From NCBI RefSeq assembly GCF_008831285.2, contig NC_045149.1, forward strand, positions 14,100,629 to 14,164,628: a stretch of DNA of 64,000 bases, in the 5' to 3' direction. The DNA is from Nymphaea colorata. Lineage: Eukaryota > Streptophyta > Magnoliopsida > Nymphaeales > Nymphaeaceae. This document shows positions 1-11,559 of this stretch, one piece after another. Every line of letters begins with the position of its first letter. The first letter of the stretch is position 1. The notes under the pieces were generated by a model. It did not search any database, was not told the DNA's origin, and worked only from the letters and a program-made list of their open reading frames with translations. Both the position numbers and the translations under genes were made by a program.

Positions 1-2280
1 GTGAGTTACATCTTTCTACTTAAACTTATCCCCACAATCTTGATCTAGATAACTTTGGAGTTTGTAGCGGAGCCATTAATTAGCAGTTTTTCCTTTTTAA
101 TTCTATTTTCTTGATAGTATTTTCAATTTGATGGGATAATTTCATCATTTGGATGATTACTTTAATACTTTTGACGAGATCAAGTGTTTGTTTGAAAAAC
201 AGAAAGAAAAGTTGGACATTTGGTGTTTTTCAAAAGGAGTTCCATCTTATTTTTCCCATTTAATTGGTGGAGCAGTCTTTGTACATTGAGATCGCACATA
301 GTGGCTGGGAAGACATACATATGTTACTTTTTTTACGGTTTATTTTATAAAAAAACAAACAAGTGTTAAACTGTTTTTAAATCCAATGTACGGCTTTTAC
401 TGGACTTTTTGTAAGTGAGATAGATCTGTATGATTGATGTATACACATGCAGCTACATTCTATAATGAAATTGTTACATTATGAAGAATTTTTTGATGGA
501 GGAGCACGACCTGTAACCAAGCCGCAGCTGCATGTATAAGGGATTATGAAAAAATCGTCTTTACTTTACTCTACGCAACTAAAGTCTTCCCTGATTAGGT
601 CCAGCATTTAATTTTTTATAAAGAACGGGTCAACCTGACTTCTACTGAAACCCAAAAGATTGCATGTTAATAATTGAAAAAAATAAATGGCTCTTCATTG
701 GAATTGTGTACAAAATAACGGGTCAATGTCAAATTTCCCAACACAGGTATAAGTGGCTCTTTGTTGACTTCTTTTCCATTTCCTTCTCTCATTTTATCTC
801 TCCTCACTCTCTTGAATCTTGTTTGTCCCCTTCTATTTTTGAGGATTTTACGTTGAGCAGCTGGAAGCATCTAGTGTCACCAGCCATCTATGGCGATGGT
901 GAGTAGACCAGAGCTTGAGCAGCAGCAGTAAAAACCCAACAACAACAGGTATTAATTTTTCTTTCTCTCTCTTCCTCAAGTTTCTTCTTCATTTCTTGCT
1001 CTGAGGGTGTCTTAAGGCGAAATCCAGTGCGTCATTTTTTTATTCCTTTTTCGATCAGTTTTCCCCTTTCTTGTTTTCTTGCTGATCTGGTAGATGCCCG
1101 GATCAGTTCTTTTTGCTTTTTTCTTTTGTTGCTCGTACTACACCCTACAGGAGTTTATCATCAACTGACCCCACCTGATGACAGAGAAGTAGCAGATTTG
1201 GCTGAAGAAGAGATTTTGCACTCTGGGGTTATATTCTTCCTTAGTGAAACAGAGTCCACCTGGGGATAGTAACAATGAAATTTTTTTTATTCATTTATGC
1301 CCTTTTCTGTTGTTCTGGAGCACAAAGGCTCTATGTGGCACAGGAATTGCACATCTGGTCCTAAAATATCACATACCATGCACTATATATGAATGAATGA
1401 TGGCTTCAATGAAATTCTTTATTTCAACATCCGTTCAGGAAGGCTCCAAGCCCCAAAAATGCGCTTGAGTGCTCAAAATGTGACTTATGTGTGTCATCAT
1501 CATCTTGTTCAGGCATGGCTTGATGAGCGAAGGTAAAAGGTGTGCTCGAAAAAAGAAAAAAGCTATTATCGTAACGAAATCCCAGTCAAAACCATATTGT
1601 GGTTGGTAACCTCTTCAAATTTGTTTTTTCACTTCGACCAGTTATTCCTCACACTATATAATCACATTGGCTGGTCCTGCCAAAATGACAGAACCACATA
1701 TTGTGGTTGGTAACCTCTTCTAATTTGTCTTTTTATTAATTGTTAGTTCATGAGGATTTTTAAATAGAAAAATGTAGAAAAAGCTCAACATAGCTATATA
1801 CATATATATATGGATCAATTAGAGCCGATTTACTCCATTAATGGTACAATTTCCATACCCATATCAAGAAAATCCTTCATTTTCTACTTAGGTATCACTT
1901 TTATTTTCATTTTCATCATCAACAATGTTGTCTTATTGCAGCTATTTTTACTTACCTGTGAGATTTTATGTTTACATTTAGCAAACACTAAGGTTGCTAT
2001 TATTGTACCAAAACATTTTTTAGTATGCATTTATAAACAAATTGAAGAGGCCGATGCATAGATACGGCATGCCCTAAGATTGTAATCTATACTAATTTCA
2101 ATAGGCAACATTGACAAATTCATATTAAGAGATTGTAAGGTGGTCATATTACTAATGAAAGAAAATTCTGTTTAATTTCAAGATCTGTTAGAAAAGGTAG
2201 TCATACTATTAATTAATCAATTTGAGCAAGAAAAATTGGTAATGCTTTTAAGTATATAAAAGATTATATGAAACCTAAAA
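1..2280. other. Unassigned, mostly AT-rich DNA
   Basis: No recognisable protein domain or RNA gene is seen. Short open frames exist but none resembles a known family. A pyrimidine-rich stretch (about 770-840) precedes an ATG at 890 followed by a good splice-donor sequence at 899-904, and a weak acceptor ends at 1150. Joining them gives a stop after a few codons, so no gene is called. A short segment reading ACCATATTGTGGTTGGTAA occurs near 1590 and again near 1690. Confidence 0.5.
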
Positions 2281-2284
2281 AATT

Positions 2285-2445
2285 TATTGAGTTTATCAAG
2301 TGTAATTGAGTTGAGTTCATGTAACCTGAACTCAACTTGTTTATATGCTGGAAATGGACTCATTTAGCAAACGAGTCGAGCTCAAGTCGAGGTTTACTGA
2401 GTGAGTTTCAGTCGAGCTTGAGTTCGCTTGACTTGTTGTACAACC
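2285..2445. repeat. GAGCTC/GAGTCGAG-rich dispersed repeat block
   Basis: The stretch is dense in short related words such as GAGTTGAG, GAGTCGAGCTC and GTCGAGCTTGAG. The same vocabulary returns near 17.1, 20.1, 58.3 and 59.45 kb. In plants such sequence is common in the subterminal regions of non-autonomous DNA transposons; that assignment is inference. No clear terminal inverted repeat or target duplication could be fixed for this copy. Confidence 0.45.
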
Positions 2446-2519
2446 ATATCCACTTTCACACACCCAAATGGGCTTGCCCCCTATTTATAATGGTGTACAT
2501 GTTGGAGATGGGAGGCTTC

Positions 2520-2925
2520 CAATTAAGGATGCCATGAATATATCGGCCTTGAATCAGATATCTGACAGAATTGTTTCGAAAAAATCAGAAGAAGAAAAAA
2601 TTTAATATTTAATTCAAAAATCAGATCAGTTCAGATTTAAGAAATAATATTCGATCAAATTGACATTTAGATATACATAAATATCCAATTGAATTCAAAT
2701 TGTATTTAGTTTTAAACAAAAAACCTATATTCGATGCTCTCACAATATGCAAATCGACCAAAATTGGATTCATACTGAGACATGAATATAAAAATCAGAT
2801 TCGAATTAGATTCAAATTTTGAAATTTGATTTGGGATTCGGATTTGAATACAACATTTCATTCATTCATATTAAAATCTGGATTTGAATCCAAGTATATG
2901 AATATCTGAAAAAGTAGATACGGTT
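2520..2925. repeat. AT-rich dispersed repeat (ATTCGGATTTGAA type)
   Basis: The block repeats degenerate words such as CAGATTCGAATTAGATTC, GGGATTCGGATTTGAA and AATCCAATTGAATTC. A second block of the same character lies at 58.9-59.27 kb. It directly abuts the broken end of the copia fragment that starts at about 2935, so it may mark the insertion or deletion that truncated that fragment. It may be a MITE, but the ends are not clean enough to prove it. Confidence 0.4.
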
Positions 2926-2934
2926 AATAGGAGA

Positions 2935-5050
2935 ACAATTCTCCATCCCATCTTCATGTAAATCACCATTTAATCTTTACATCCATTTGATGTAGCTCTA
3001 AGTCAAAATGAGTTTTGAAAGTAAAATAATCTTCATTCATTGACTTCTTAGTTGAAAATGTCTCATTATAGTAAATGCCATCCATTTGAGTGAAGTCTCT
3101 TAGCAACCATCATTGCCTTGTACCTCTCAATTTTGTCATTAGAGTTTTTTCAGTCTTAAATACCTATTTACGTCATATGTGTTTGACTATTTTAGATAGA
3201 GCGACAAGGTCCCACACTTGAGTTTTAGCCATAGAGTTTAACTCTTCTTTTATGGCTTCTATCTAATGTACAGATTGCATACACTCAATAGTTTCCATAA
3301 AGGTGATTATCAGATCATCATCATCTATGAAATCATTGAGCTGCTATAAGTGCAGATAATCTAGATGAATAACAAATCTTATTGTCAATGACATGAACAA
3401 TAAAATATGTAACCTTTTGACCTTTCTGGATAACCAATGAAGAAGCTACTAATTGTTATAGGGTCAAAAGCCTTTATGTGAGGATTATATAATTTGGCTC
3501 CTGCTGGATAACTTCAAATGTGCATATATAATAGTGGAGGCTTTCTGCCTGCCAATAACTATAAGGAGTTTTAGAAACAACTTTAGCAGGTACATTATTC
3601 AAACTGTGTGCAGCTACCTTTAAATGCCTCACTCCACAACACAATAAAGAGTGGTGAATAATTCAACATAGCATGAACCATTTCTTTAAGCATATGATTT
3701 CCTCTTTCAGTTGTACCATTCTAATATGCACTAGCAGACATAGTGCACTGAGGTACAATGCCTTCTTCGTTGAGAAAACATGCTAAAGGTCCCTCTTGTT
3801 ACCCCATTAAAGTACAATGTCCATAGTACTCGCCACCTCTATCTGATCAGACACTTGCATTACTTCTCCATTTTGTTTTTCGACCTCATTCTTAAAGTCT
3901 TTCAAAGCTTAATAGACTTCCAATTTCTCAAATAAAAGGTAGAGATAAATTAGCAGTAACAGTCAATAAAAGTGACAAAATACCTTTCGCCTATATAACA
4001 TAGGGCAAATGGTCTGCCTACATCTGTATGAATAATTTCTACTTTGTTGTTGCTCATTTTAGCACATTTCTTGTATGTGTTACTCTGCTTATACTTAATA
4101 TGTCCTAAGCGATAGTGCCAAAACATATAGAATTTCATTGAACATGCCACATTTATTACCAATTGATATATTGCCACAAGATAGAGACTCATGGATCGTA
4201 GTTAATCAGTCAAACATGTATAACCAATCCAGATTGAATCTTCTAAATAAATAATTTTGAATTTTCAAATTAAAACAGTATCCAAGTTTATCTACTCAAA
4301 AAATAGAAACAATATTTCTGCTATAAGATGATACATAAAATGCATCCACTTAAGTTTAAAAGAGAACCACTCTCTTGCATCACCTTCAAGTCCCAATGGC
4401 CTTGACATGCGAATGCATTTGTTTTTGAAGAAAGTACTTCTCTTATGTTCCATTGGCTCCCTTTTGTTCATAAAAGCCTGCAATGTATCGGCAATATACA
4501 CAGTGTCACTCGAATTAACCCACCAGTTATTAACTGGAATATTAATCAAGTTACATTCATGAGAAAGTAATGATAAATTATCTTTCCTAGCCAACAGTTC
4601 ACATACTTTTCACAATTTGTCTTTTCATGTCATTTCTTCTCACAGAAGAAGCAGTTCATAGAAGAGACATCTTTTTGAGGCTGATAGTAGATTGGTTAGA
4701 TGTTCATGTAGCGGACTATTTAGCCTTTTTCTTTATGACATTCTTCTTTGGTCCGATTTTATGTTGACTTTTATAAGAAGCCACATGTGCACTATGCATA
4801 TTCTCATTCTTCAATCTCTCTTCTTCCTCAACACACTTGGACATCAAACCATTGAATGTCTATCCATCATTTTGCATGTTGTAAGAGACGTTGGAAGGAC
4901 CTTATTCAGCAGGTGGAAATGATAGAATCAAGTGGACTAAGAGGACCAAAGGAGTTAGCAACTCTAGACTACAGAAGCAGCAAGCGAAGGCGATTAGATC
5001 GCTCACACTTTTCAAAGATTGCTTTCTCATGTGTCTTTTTATTAGTTAAA
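2935..5050 (-). pseudogene. Decayed Ty1/copia gag-pol fragment
   Basis: Reading leftward, the minus strand gives the domains of a copia polyprotein in order. A gag C-terminal stretch with EEEERLKNEN lies near 4.83 kb. A CCHC zinc knuckle (CFFCEKK, H, C) is at 4612-4653. A protease-like segment containing WWVNSSDT lies near 4.52 kb. The pre-integrase motif FWHYRLGH is near 4.11 kb, integrase with HTDVGRPF near 4.02 kb, and the start of reverse transcriptase, with HFDLELHQMDVK and NGDLHED, at 3.02-2.95 kb. Many stops and frameshifts interrupt it and the catalytic half of reverse transcriptase and RNase H are absent. It is therefore non-functional. The domain order integrase before RT identifies Ty1/copia rather than Ty3/gypsy. 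Confidence 0.85.
4612..4653 (-). other. gag CCHC zinc-knuckle motif of the copia fragment
   Basis: The translation reads C-F-F-C-E-K-K-stop-H-E-K-T-N-C, matching the C-x2-C-x4-H-x4-C spacing of retroelement nucleocapsid knuckles. One position within the x4 spacer is now a TGA stop, a clear sign of decay. Confidence 0.8.
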
Positions 5051-5565
5051 AGGGCACACTCATTCACATGGAGTGTTAGGTATAGATCCACATATCCTAA
5101 TGTCAACAGTACATTTTCTTTTCAATAGTAGAATTAGATACATAAAAAATGAGAATATTACTTGAGCTATAAAAAATAACAGAATTAGGCAATGCAAGTG
5201 AGCGGACACTTGTTGGCCATGCCCTCCTTTTTCTTCGGTGGTTTCGATAGGTGATAGAGAGAAGGGCTTCCGCGCTCCTTTGATTTGCTTCAGGGTGGGC
5301 CCAACGGCCTTCCATCTATGTCTCTTTCTCATATACTTGAATAGGGGTTTGCCGGATGCTGCGGTGGAGGGGACAGAGCCCCTTGCTAGCAACCCCTTCT
5401 TATTTTATTTTTAAAATACTAAAGAGTTACAAGAGAGAGAGGGAATGCAGAGACAGAGAGTGTGCAATAACAAACAAACAGTACATAAAAATGGCCACTG
5501 GCAATCTGCCGTTCTCTCTCTCAATAACAAACAAACAGTACACGATACACAGGAGTGTAGAACTT
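5051..5565. other. Region upstream of copia gag fragment; short direct repeat
   Basis: This interval lies between the decayed gag and a primer-site-like sequence. It contains a direct repeat of AATAACAAACAAACAGTACA at about 5466 and 5523. It may hold the decayed leader and gag N-terminus of the copia fragment, but I cannot align it confidently. Confidence 0.35.
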
Positions 5566-5578
5566 GTCTTTAATACCA
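5566..5578 (-). other. Possible tRNA-iMet primer binding site
   Basis: The minus strand reads TGGTATTAAAGAC, close to the plant initiator tRNA-Met primer site TGGTATCAGAGC with substitutions. It sits between a candidate LTR end (CCAACA on the minus strand, at 5581) and the copia gag fragment, the expected order on the minus strand. Only one LTR is visible, so this remains tentative. Confidence 0.45.
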
Positions 5579-5580
5579 AT

Positions 5581-6180
5581 TGTTGGAGTTTTGAAGTAAT
5601 ACTAGCCTTCAAATGCACATGCTCAAGCATAAAAATAAATATATAAGACTTATACTGGTTCCTACCATAGTGCACAAAGAGAATAATGAAGACAAATGAC
5701 CTCCTCAGCCAATGACCATGGTCGATGAGCACAAACTCAGAATACCAAAGGTGAGTAGGGATAGATCCTCCTAAATTTTCCACTTCAATTAAACCACTCT
5801 TACATCATGTGGTATTGAGCAGAGAGTTTGCAGCGCTGGAATCGGACACTCAAGGCGGAGCTGAAACAATAAGACAATGCCATGGAAGCACCGATAATAA
5901 GTGAAATAGATCAACCGTGGTTTGGACACGGAGTTCGTTCCAATTCCGTGGTTGGGACATGGAACGCTTCCCTCCCGCGGTTCGGACACGTTACAGATTG
6001 GTCAATATAAACATATTTCAACTTCTTGCTAGGCTCGGACGTTAATATGACACGTTCAGAGTAAAATCCAGCCTTAAATGAGGTTTGTTTTATTGTCATA
6101 TATGTAGAGGATGGATGACGTATATATGAAGTCTGCTGGTTTGTTCAATCATATTTGCAGATGATTTTGCGGCCGTAACA
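5581..6180 (-). repeat. Possible 5' LTR of the copia fragment
   Basis: The segment begins on the plus strand with TGTTGGAGTTTTGAAG, so on the minus strand it ends in CTCCAACA, a usual LTR terminus, and is followed by a primer-site-like sequence. The outer border is not fixed; a TGTTGTTAC sequence (minus strand) near 6175 is one candidate. No matching second LTR was found in the window. Confidence 0.35.
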
Positions 6181-6541
6181 ACATATTCTTGTATTAAAGT
6201 ACATGGTTTATCACATTTTTTTCAATAAAAATAAGCTCACTTTTCAATAGGCAGCATCTGAAAAATCACCAAAAGCAATTCGAAGCAAGGCTTTGTCGTC
6301 CAAAATTCAAGCTTTCCTTTCGGTACTGAAAAAGCAAGAACATAGTAACATGCGGTCTTGATCAAATTATTGTTTTGACACAGTGTCGACTTCAAAAACA
6401 CCGAATCTCGATGTGACAATCAAACAGGCGGGGATAACAACATAAACTTATTCTAGAAATCAACCGCCAAGTAATGTAACAAAATCAAGAAGTAAAATGC
6501 AATAATGGCACACACATTATGTCTAGATAAAAGTGGGAACC

Positions 6542-6654
6542 CGGCTTGGCCAGGCTCGACAATCTTTAATTAATTTTAAATAAATAAATGCATATATATA
6601 ATATTTTTCTGATATATTTTTTTGATTAAAATTTAACTGGGCTGGGCCAAGCCC
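6542..6654. repeat. Short inverted-repeat element (GGCTTGGCC arms)
   Basis: The left arm 6542-6558 (CGGCTTGGCCAGGCTCG) is an imperfect inverted copy of the right arm 6637-6654 (CTGGGCTGGGCCAAGCCC). The roughly 80 bp between them is very AT-rich. This looks like a small MITE-like or hairpin-forming element. No target duplication was identified. Confidence 0.5.
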
Positions 6655-6659
6655 CTCTT

Positions 6660-7755
6660 TTGTCATTTTGATGCTACAATTTAGTACTAAGCAATGGTTG
6701 AAAATAAGAAGACCAAAATTAACTAGGAGGAACACACCTGTCTTAATTAAAAAAATTACAAAATAGGAAAAATATATATATACATCTGAGATGAAAATTA
6801 CTTCATTCTAAATAGTGCAATTCTTGTTTTATATTATCATTTTCCAATTACTTTTAATATTCATTCCTTTCCAATTCTCATGGAGATTGACCAATTTGGT
6901 ACCGTTTCTTTGGCAAACTATTCATAAATGTTTGAAATGCGATGGTCTGAAATTAATTATTTTCTCTCCAAGAAAAGCTCATGATTTGGGTTAGTAATAT
7001 TACTTGATAAGCTGATAAATATGGACCAAGAACCAAAGAGGCACTTTTGTTTAACAAGAAAGTGTGTAAGAGCGAAGGTTGGGATGCAAATCAACCACCA
7101 CTAAAATGCCAAGCTGATCAAAGGCCGGGAAGTCATCTTGTCGATGGTGAACTTGGTCGTTCCAACTCAATGCATGGTCAATCAGTAGAGCAAGTATGAC
7201 TCTGGCCGATGGGAGGAGCAGCTGGCCGTGGTGCCCACAAGATGGGGCGGGGAGGAGAGGTCCGAGAAGAAGAGTGGCTAGGAAAGGGCAGAGGAGTAAG
7301 TGGGAACTGATGTTGTGAATGTGAAATGACCAGAGTCCCTCATATGTGAAAAGGAAAACCCCCATAAGATGCCTTGAACAAAGGTTGTTTCTCTGGTGAG
7401 GCAAAGGGTGTATCTATTTGGTTGTTGGGACGTCGTATCAAGACGTAGATGTGGTAAAAATTGTGATCTTGATTTCATAATAGAAACAAGAAAGTAACAA
7501 TCTAATTAGAATTCAAAATGGTTTTCGCATGCTCAACAAGTGCAGGGAGGAATCAACCATTTCAGGAAAGAAGTTAACCTTTCAACTACAAAGAGGACTG
7601 GGCCTATTGTGATATTAGATGGTCCTGACCGATGTGAGTCATGGTAGGATCAAAACATTATAGTTATATTTTGCCAAAACAGTAAAAACCCACTTGCAAT
7701 GCCATCATAAAATGGTATTGCTCACACATTCATTGAAAATGATGACAACAAAAAC
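6660..7755. other. Unassigned DNA
   Basis: The left part is AT-rich. The 7051-7404 interval is GC-richer and open on the minus strand, but the translation matches no family known to me and has the look of chance coding. No RNA gene or repeat border was seen. Confidence 0.4.
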
Positions 7756-7759
7756 AAAG

Positions 7760-9060
7760 TGTCCGCATCATAGCTATTAGATAATAAATCAGTTGCCACA
7801 TGAGAACATTGTGTTTGTTTAAACACTGGTGACCAAGCAATTTCATTTAACATACCATAACCATAAAGGACAGTTTACCCATGATTGCAGCTGAATATTC
7901 AATTATTTGCCACAGTTGTACGATTGAAAAACGTTTTCTACTAAAGTAATAACTCGAATATCAAAACTGAAATCAGGAACCGGCATTTCAGCAAATACAT
8001 TTAAGTAGCTTACCTATCCACTGAAAACTCCTAATTCTTCAAGTCTCAACAAGAATTAATTCTATTTCATAACAAATAAATGTCCGAAACACCCTTTTTT
8101 ACCCTAAGGAAAACCAAAAAGAGAGTTAGCAATTAGACAAATTTTATAAAGTTCATAAAATGCCAAGGAAAACCCACAGATGCCATATGAATTCTTGAAA
8201 AAACTTCAATTATGACAAGAACTAAAGAAAAATAAACATAGAGAAGGTTTACATTGAGTAAGACGGAGAGCAAGATTGCTCTTCTTGACTCCTTAAGTAT
8301 TTTCCGGTCTATCTAAAAATGTAGCATTCTTGCCATTTTGGAATTGTCACATTCTTGCCCACTAAGTTATTTGTACAGTGAGATAAGGCACTAAATAATC
8401 AGCAAGGTGAGCTGGGAGAAATTTCAGAGAGAGAGAGAGCAGAAAGTTGCAGATATTCACTGCTGGCCCTAAGAAGATTGTCAAACAAAATGGTCAAAGG
8501 AACAGATCACAAGACATGACGTTATCAAGGACAAAAGGTCCTCTCCTGAACAAACATATTGAACTAGTGATTGAGTGATCAATCCATGGGAGATGGCACA
8601 AACAACGCACAAAGCTATAACAAAAACAGACAACATCAATGAATTCAAGAGTGTGAATCCAAAGGAGAATTTGAAAATTCTAATGCATCGCACACTGAAC
8701 GATCTTCCAGCAACTCTATCACCGAAACCAACAATCCAACCAGAAATCCCAGAGTTACACACCAAAATAGACGAAGTTGGAAAATTTTTTTTGATGTCCA
8801 AGAAATGGAACGAGAAGGAACAAAACAATCATGAATACATCCAATCCATGGGCATACTGAATGGTCTTCCACAAATCCAGTCACCTGAAGCACAACGGAC
8901 CTAGAAATCTCAAACTTCTTCAGTAGAGTTTCTCGAAAAAGATCAAGCAAGAAACAACTGCTAGGCTTATCAAAACAATCAGTCGATTGAGAATGAAGGA
9001 CACCGAAAAAGAAGAGCAAGAGAGAACTAAATTCATACACATCAAATATGATCAGTACCT
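7760..9060. repeat. Segmental duplication, copy A
   Basis: About 1.3 kb that recurs in the same orientation and order at 10230-11030 plus 16364-17058. Landmarks shared by both include AATAAATCAGTTGC (about 7787 and 10270), a block ending GAGCAAGATTGCTCTTCTTG (about 8270 and 10905) and CAAATGGTCAAAGGAACAGA-like sequence (about 8490 and 16475). Copies differ by many substitutions and small indels. A minus-strand open frame at 9040-8645 is partly conserved with 16951-16679 in copy B (shared VCPWI, CIH, TLGFL, GLLV, VIEL words), but reading frames are broken relative to each other and no family is recognised. Confidence 0.85.
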
Positions 9061-9889
9061 AAGTTTCAATCAATCTCAAGCTCTCAAAATAATTTTAAAA
9101 ACAAGACCGACAAAAAAAATTACTAATCAGCAAGTTGCTTGTGTCAGCTGGCCTGGGTCCCGGGTACCCCGCGGTGGCTCGGCCTGCCACCCAGGTCTAC
9201 GTGTCAGTGCTCTGATGCTCTCTCTCTCTCTCTCTTCCCGGCTTCTTGCTTTTGGCAGGAAATTTTTGAGAGAACCTTCGTGGTTGGCGGGGTTATTATA
9301 GAAAATTTTCACTTCGTCCTTGATAACTTGCTGTAATTTTGAAAAGTGCCTTCACATTTTCAGTTTCTTAATAGAAACCCTTCTTTTGCCCACCGACTGC
9401 TTAACAGGTACTTGCTTTAGTTTAAAAATTTATAGTTATATTTTGTCAAAACTCTTCTATATCGCAAAAATAGGGCCATTTATTTAGTGAGTAAAATAAG
9501 CACTCGAAGTCTGGAATTTCCAATCTTACAAGATAAAGAAATCACCAACGTCCAATGCAATAGATCAAGATTTATAAGAATAAAAAAATATGTAGCCTTT
9601 TCAAGTTATAAATTAATTTATACAACTAAACACTCAACATTTTCTTAAAACATTTCAAACACATCTATGTGGCTGCTTTTAGAAAAAAAACCAAATGAAT
9701 GAAAACTATCAGCAGGCCGCTCTTCCACTAATTCTCATAAGTTATTCTTATTGGTATACCATCCTTTTTCTCTCTTTGTTTAATTTTGATATAGAAAGGA
9801 GGATGCTGAGCTGAAAGAAGAATACAATCAAATTTTCATATTAAAAAAACTCAAAATTCATTTCATTCTTTTTTCCCTCTCTGCTTTTT

Positions 9890-9892
<3 letters not shown>

Positions 9893-9932
<40 letters not shown>

Positions 9933-9947
9933 GAGAGAGAGAGAGAG
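9893..9947. repeat. (AT)n(GA)n compound microsatellite
   Basis: A run of TA dinucleotides passes into a GA run. This is ordinary plant simple-sequence DNA. Confidence 0.95.
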
Positions 9948-9948
9948 T

Positions 9949-10201
9949 GAAATTGGTACGTAACTGACCATTTGATTTTTGAAGGATAAAAGTTTGAGAG
10001 AAATTCAAAGGAGAAAAAGGTGATGTTTTAGTCTTTGGCCGATAAAAAAAATGGAAAATAGCCTAATATCTTGGAAAAAAATGAAAAAAAGGCTGATTTA
10101 GAAAGAGAGAAATTGGTAGGCACGTGACCATTTGATTTTTCCAAGAGAAAAGTGAGAGAGAAAGTCAAAGAGAAAGGAAGAGGTGATATTTTAGTCTTTG
10201 G
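9949..10201. repeat. Direct repeat of about 90 bp, two copies
   Basis: Copy 1 (9949-10038) and copy 2 (10109-10201) both begin GAAATTGGTA, carry TGACCATTTGATTTTT, and end TTTAGTCTTTGG. They are separated by about 70 bp of A-rich sequence. Copy 2 has a CACGTG hexamer where copy 1 has GTAACTG. Confidence 0.8.
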
Positions 10202-10513
10202 GTGTTGAAAGCACAATCACTTAAACAGTAAACAACCACTTGTAAACAGTCTGCATCATATGCTACTTGCTAATAAATCAGTTGCACAGGAGAATATTAT
10301 CGGTGGTTAAACACTGATGACTAAGTATTTTACCTTTAATATACCATAACCATGAAATACAATCTTCCCATGGTTGCAGCTCAATATTCAAGTGTTTGGC
10401 ACAGCTGTAGAACGCACAAACTTTTTATACAAAAAGAAATAACTCAAGTATCAAAACTGAAATCGTCTTTCAGGAAACTACACTTGGCAAACACATTTAA
10501 GAAGCTTAGCTTT

Positions 10514-10790
10514 CAACTAAAAACTCTTAATTCTTCAAGTTGCAACAGGAATTAATTCCATTTCCGAACAAACAAATGGAACTCTCCAAGACATGCCTTT
10601 TTACCCTAGGAAAACCCAACAAGAGGGTATGAAATGAGACCAATTTTCCTGCATCCACTGAAAACTCTTAATTTTTCAAGTCGCAACAGGAATTAATTCC
10701 ATTTCCTAACAAACAAATGGAACTCTCCAGGACATGCCTTTTTACCCTAGGAAAACCCAACAAGAGGGTATGAAATGAGACCAATTTTCC
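10514..10790. repeat. 141-bp tandem duplication within copy B
   Basis: Unit 1 (about 10514-10654) and unit 2 (about 10655-10790) share AAAACTCTTAAT, GGAATTAATTCCATTTCC, GACATGCCTTTTTACCC and AAGAGGGTATGAAATGAGAC, with few differences. A third partial piece (AACAAGAGGGTATGAAA) follows at 10791. Copy A has only one unit, so the amplification came after the segmental duplication. Confidence 0.9.
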
Positions 10791-11025
10791 AACAAGAGGG
10801 TATGAAAATCCATAGATGCCACACGAATTCTTGAAGAAACTTCATCAATTAAGACATGGACTAAAGAAAATAAAAATAGACTTGTTACCCAAGAGGGAGA
10901 CAGAGAGCAAGATTGCTCTTCTTGACTCCTTATGTAGTTCGCAGGATTCTACTTTCTGATCATTGAAAATGCTGCATTTTGCCGCTCTAACATTGTCAAG
11001 TACTTTGGCATAAAGTTAACTGTAA

Positions 11026-11030
11026 GCCTG
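11026..11030. other. Target-site duplication GCCTG, left
   Basis: These five bases are repeated exactly at 16364-16368 on the other side of the copia element. Five-bp duplications are standard for copia integrases. Confidence 0.9.
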
Positions 11031-11526
11031 TAAAAGAGAAAGAAGGATGAAGATGATGAACAAAAGAAATTAATGTGGTTCAGAAGAAAAATTCCTACTC
11101 CACGACTCAGTCATCAATTTCAAGATGATCTGGTTCTCTTAGCACAGTATTTATACATTGCTATGTCTGATTTGAATTTGAATCAGTTTCCATGGGTGTG
11201 CATCTGTTTGATTGAATTTCTCCTTTGGTTTTGAATAGGAGAAACTGACATTCTCCCGAAATCTTTCATAATTGTGAAGAGGCGTTTTTGTTGCTTGTCC
11301 GATTGGCATTGCTTCCATATTTATTGCTCTTAATTTGCTGGAATTCTGATTTATTGCTGGACCCTTATGAAGATATGTTTTAGTCTCTTGACTCTCGTGG
11401 CTGATTTGATTTTCTGCTATATTAGTTACGCCTGATTTCCTGCAGTTATGATCCACGCCTGATCTCCTGGAGTTATGAACCTTTGAAGATGCACCTGATT
11501 TTCTAGAGTGAGCTGGTGCGTTATCA
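11031..11526 (-). repeat. 3' LTR of the copia element
   Basis: The minus-strand sequence starts TGATAACGCACC and ends CTCTTTTA. Its partner lies at 15867-16363 and aligns along its whole length. The ends are TG...TA rather than the usual TG...CA; this border is set by the flanking GCCTG duplication and by the partner LTR, where the primer site follows CTCTTTTA directly. Confidence 0.93.
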
Positions 11527-11537
11527 TCCTGCCTCAA
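11527..11537 (-). other. Purine-rich tract next to 3' LTR
   Basis: The minus strand reads TTGAGGCAGGA immediately before the LTR start TGATAAC. It is where a polypurine tract primes plus-strand synthesis, though it is short and not purely purine. Confidence 0.6.
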
Positions 11538-11559
11538 CCAAAGGGAAGGTTGCATACGT

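Larger units (their letters stand above)
9060..10230. other. Spacer between duplication copies, with microsatellites
   Basis: The spacer includes a CT run near 9220, an (AT)n-(GA)n tract at 9893-9947, and a direct repeat of about 90 bp (9949-10038 and 10109-10201). No coding domain is recognised. Confidence 0.5.
10230..11030. repeat. Segmental duplication, copy B (left part)
   Basis: This is the left portion of copy B and is homologous to 7.76-8.38 kb. It stops exactly at the copia element, whose other side (16364 onward) resumes the homology to copy A at about 8.4 kb. It includes a private 141-bp tandem duplication. Confidence 0.85.

Noticed and set aside
890-1269. Possible two-exon gene with donor at 899 and acceptor at 1150
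   Set aside because: Joining gives a stop after a few codons, and the upstream frame has no support; no protein family matches.
7051-7404. Open frame of 117 codons on the minus strand
   Set aside because: No domain, biased composition and overlapping frames of similar length; judged to be chance coding in GC-richer DNA.
8575-9040. Open frames on both strands in duplication copy A
   Set aside because: Frames are not kept open in copy B, so there is no sign of protein-level selection; treated as noncoding repeat.
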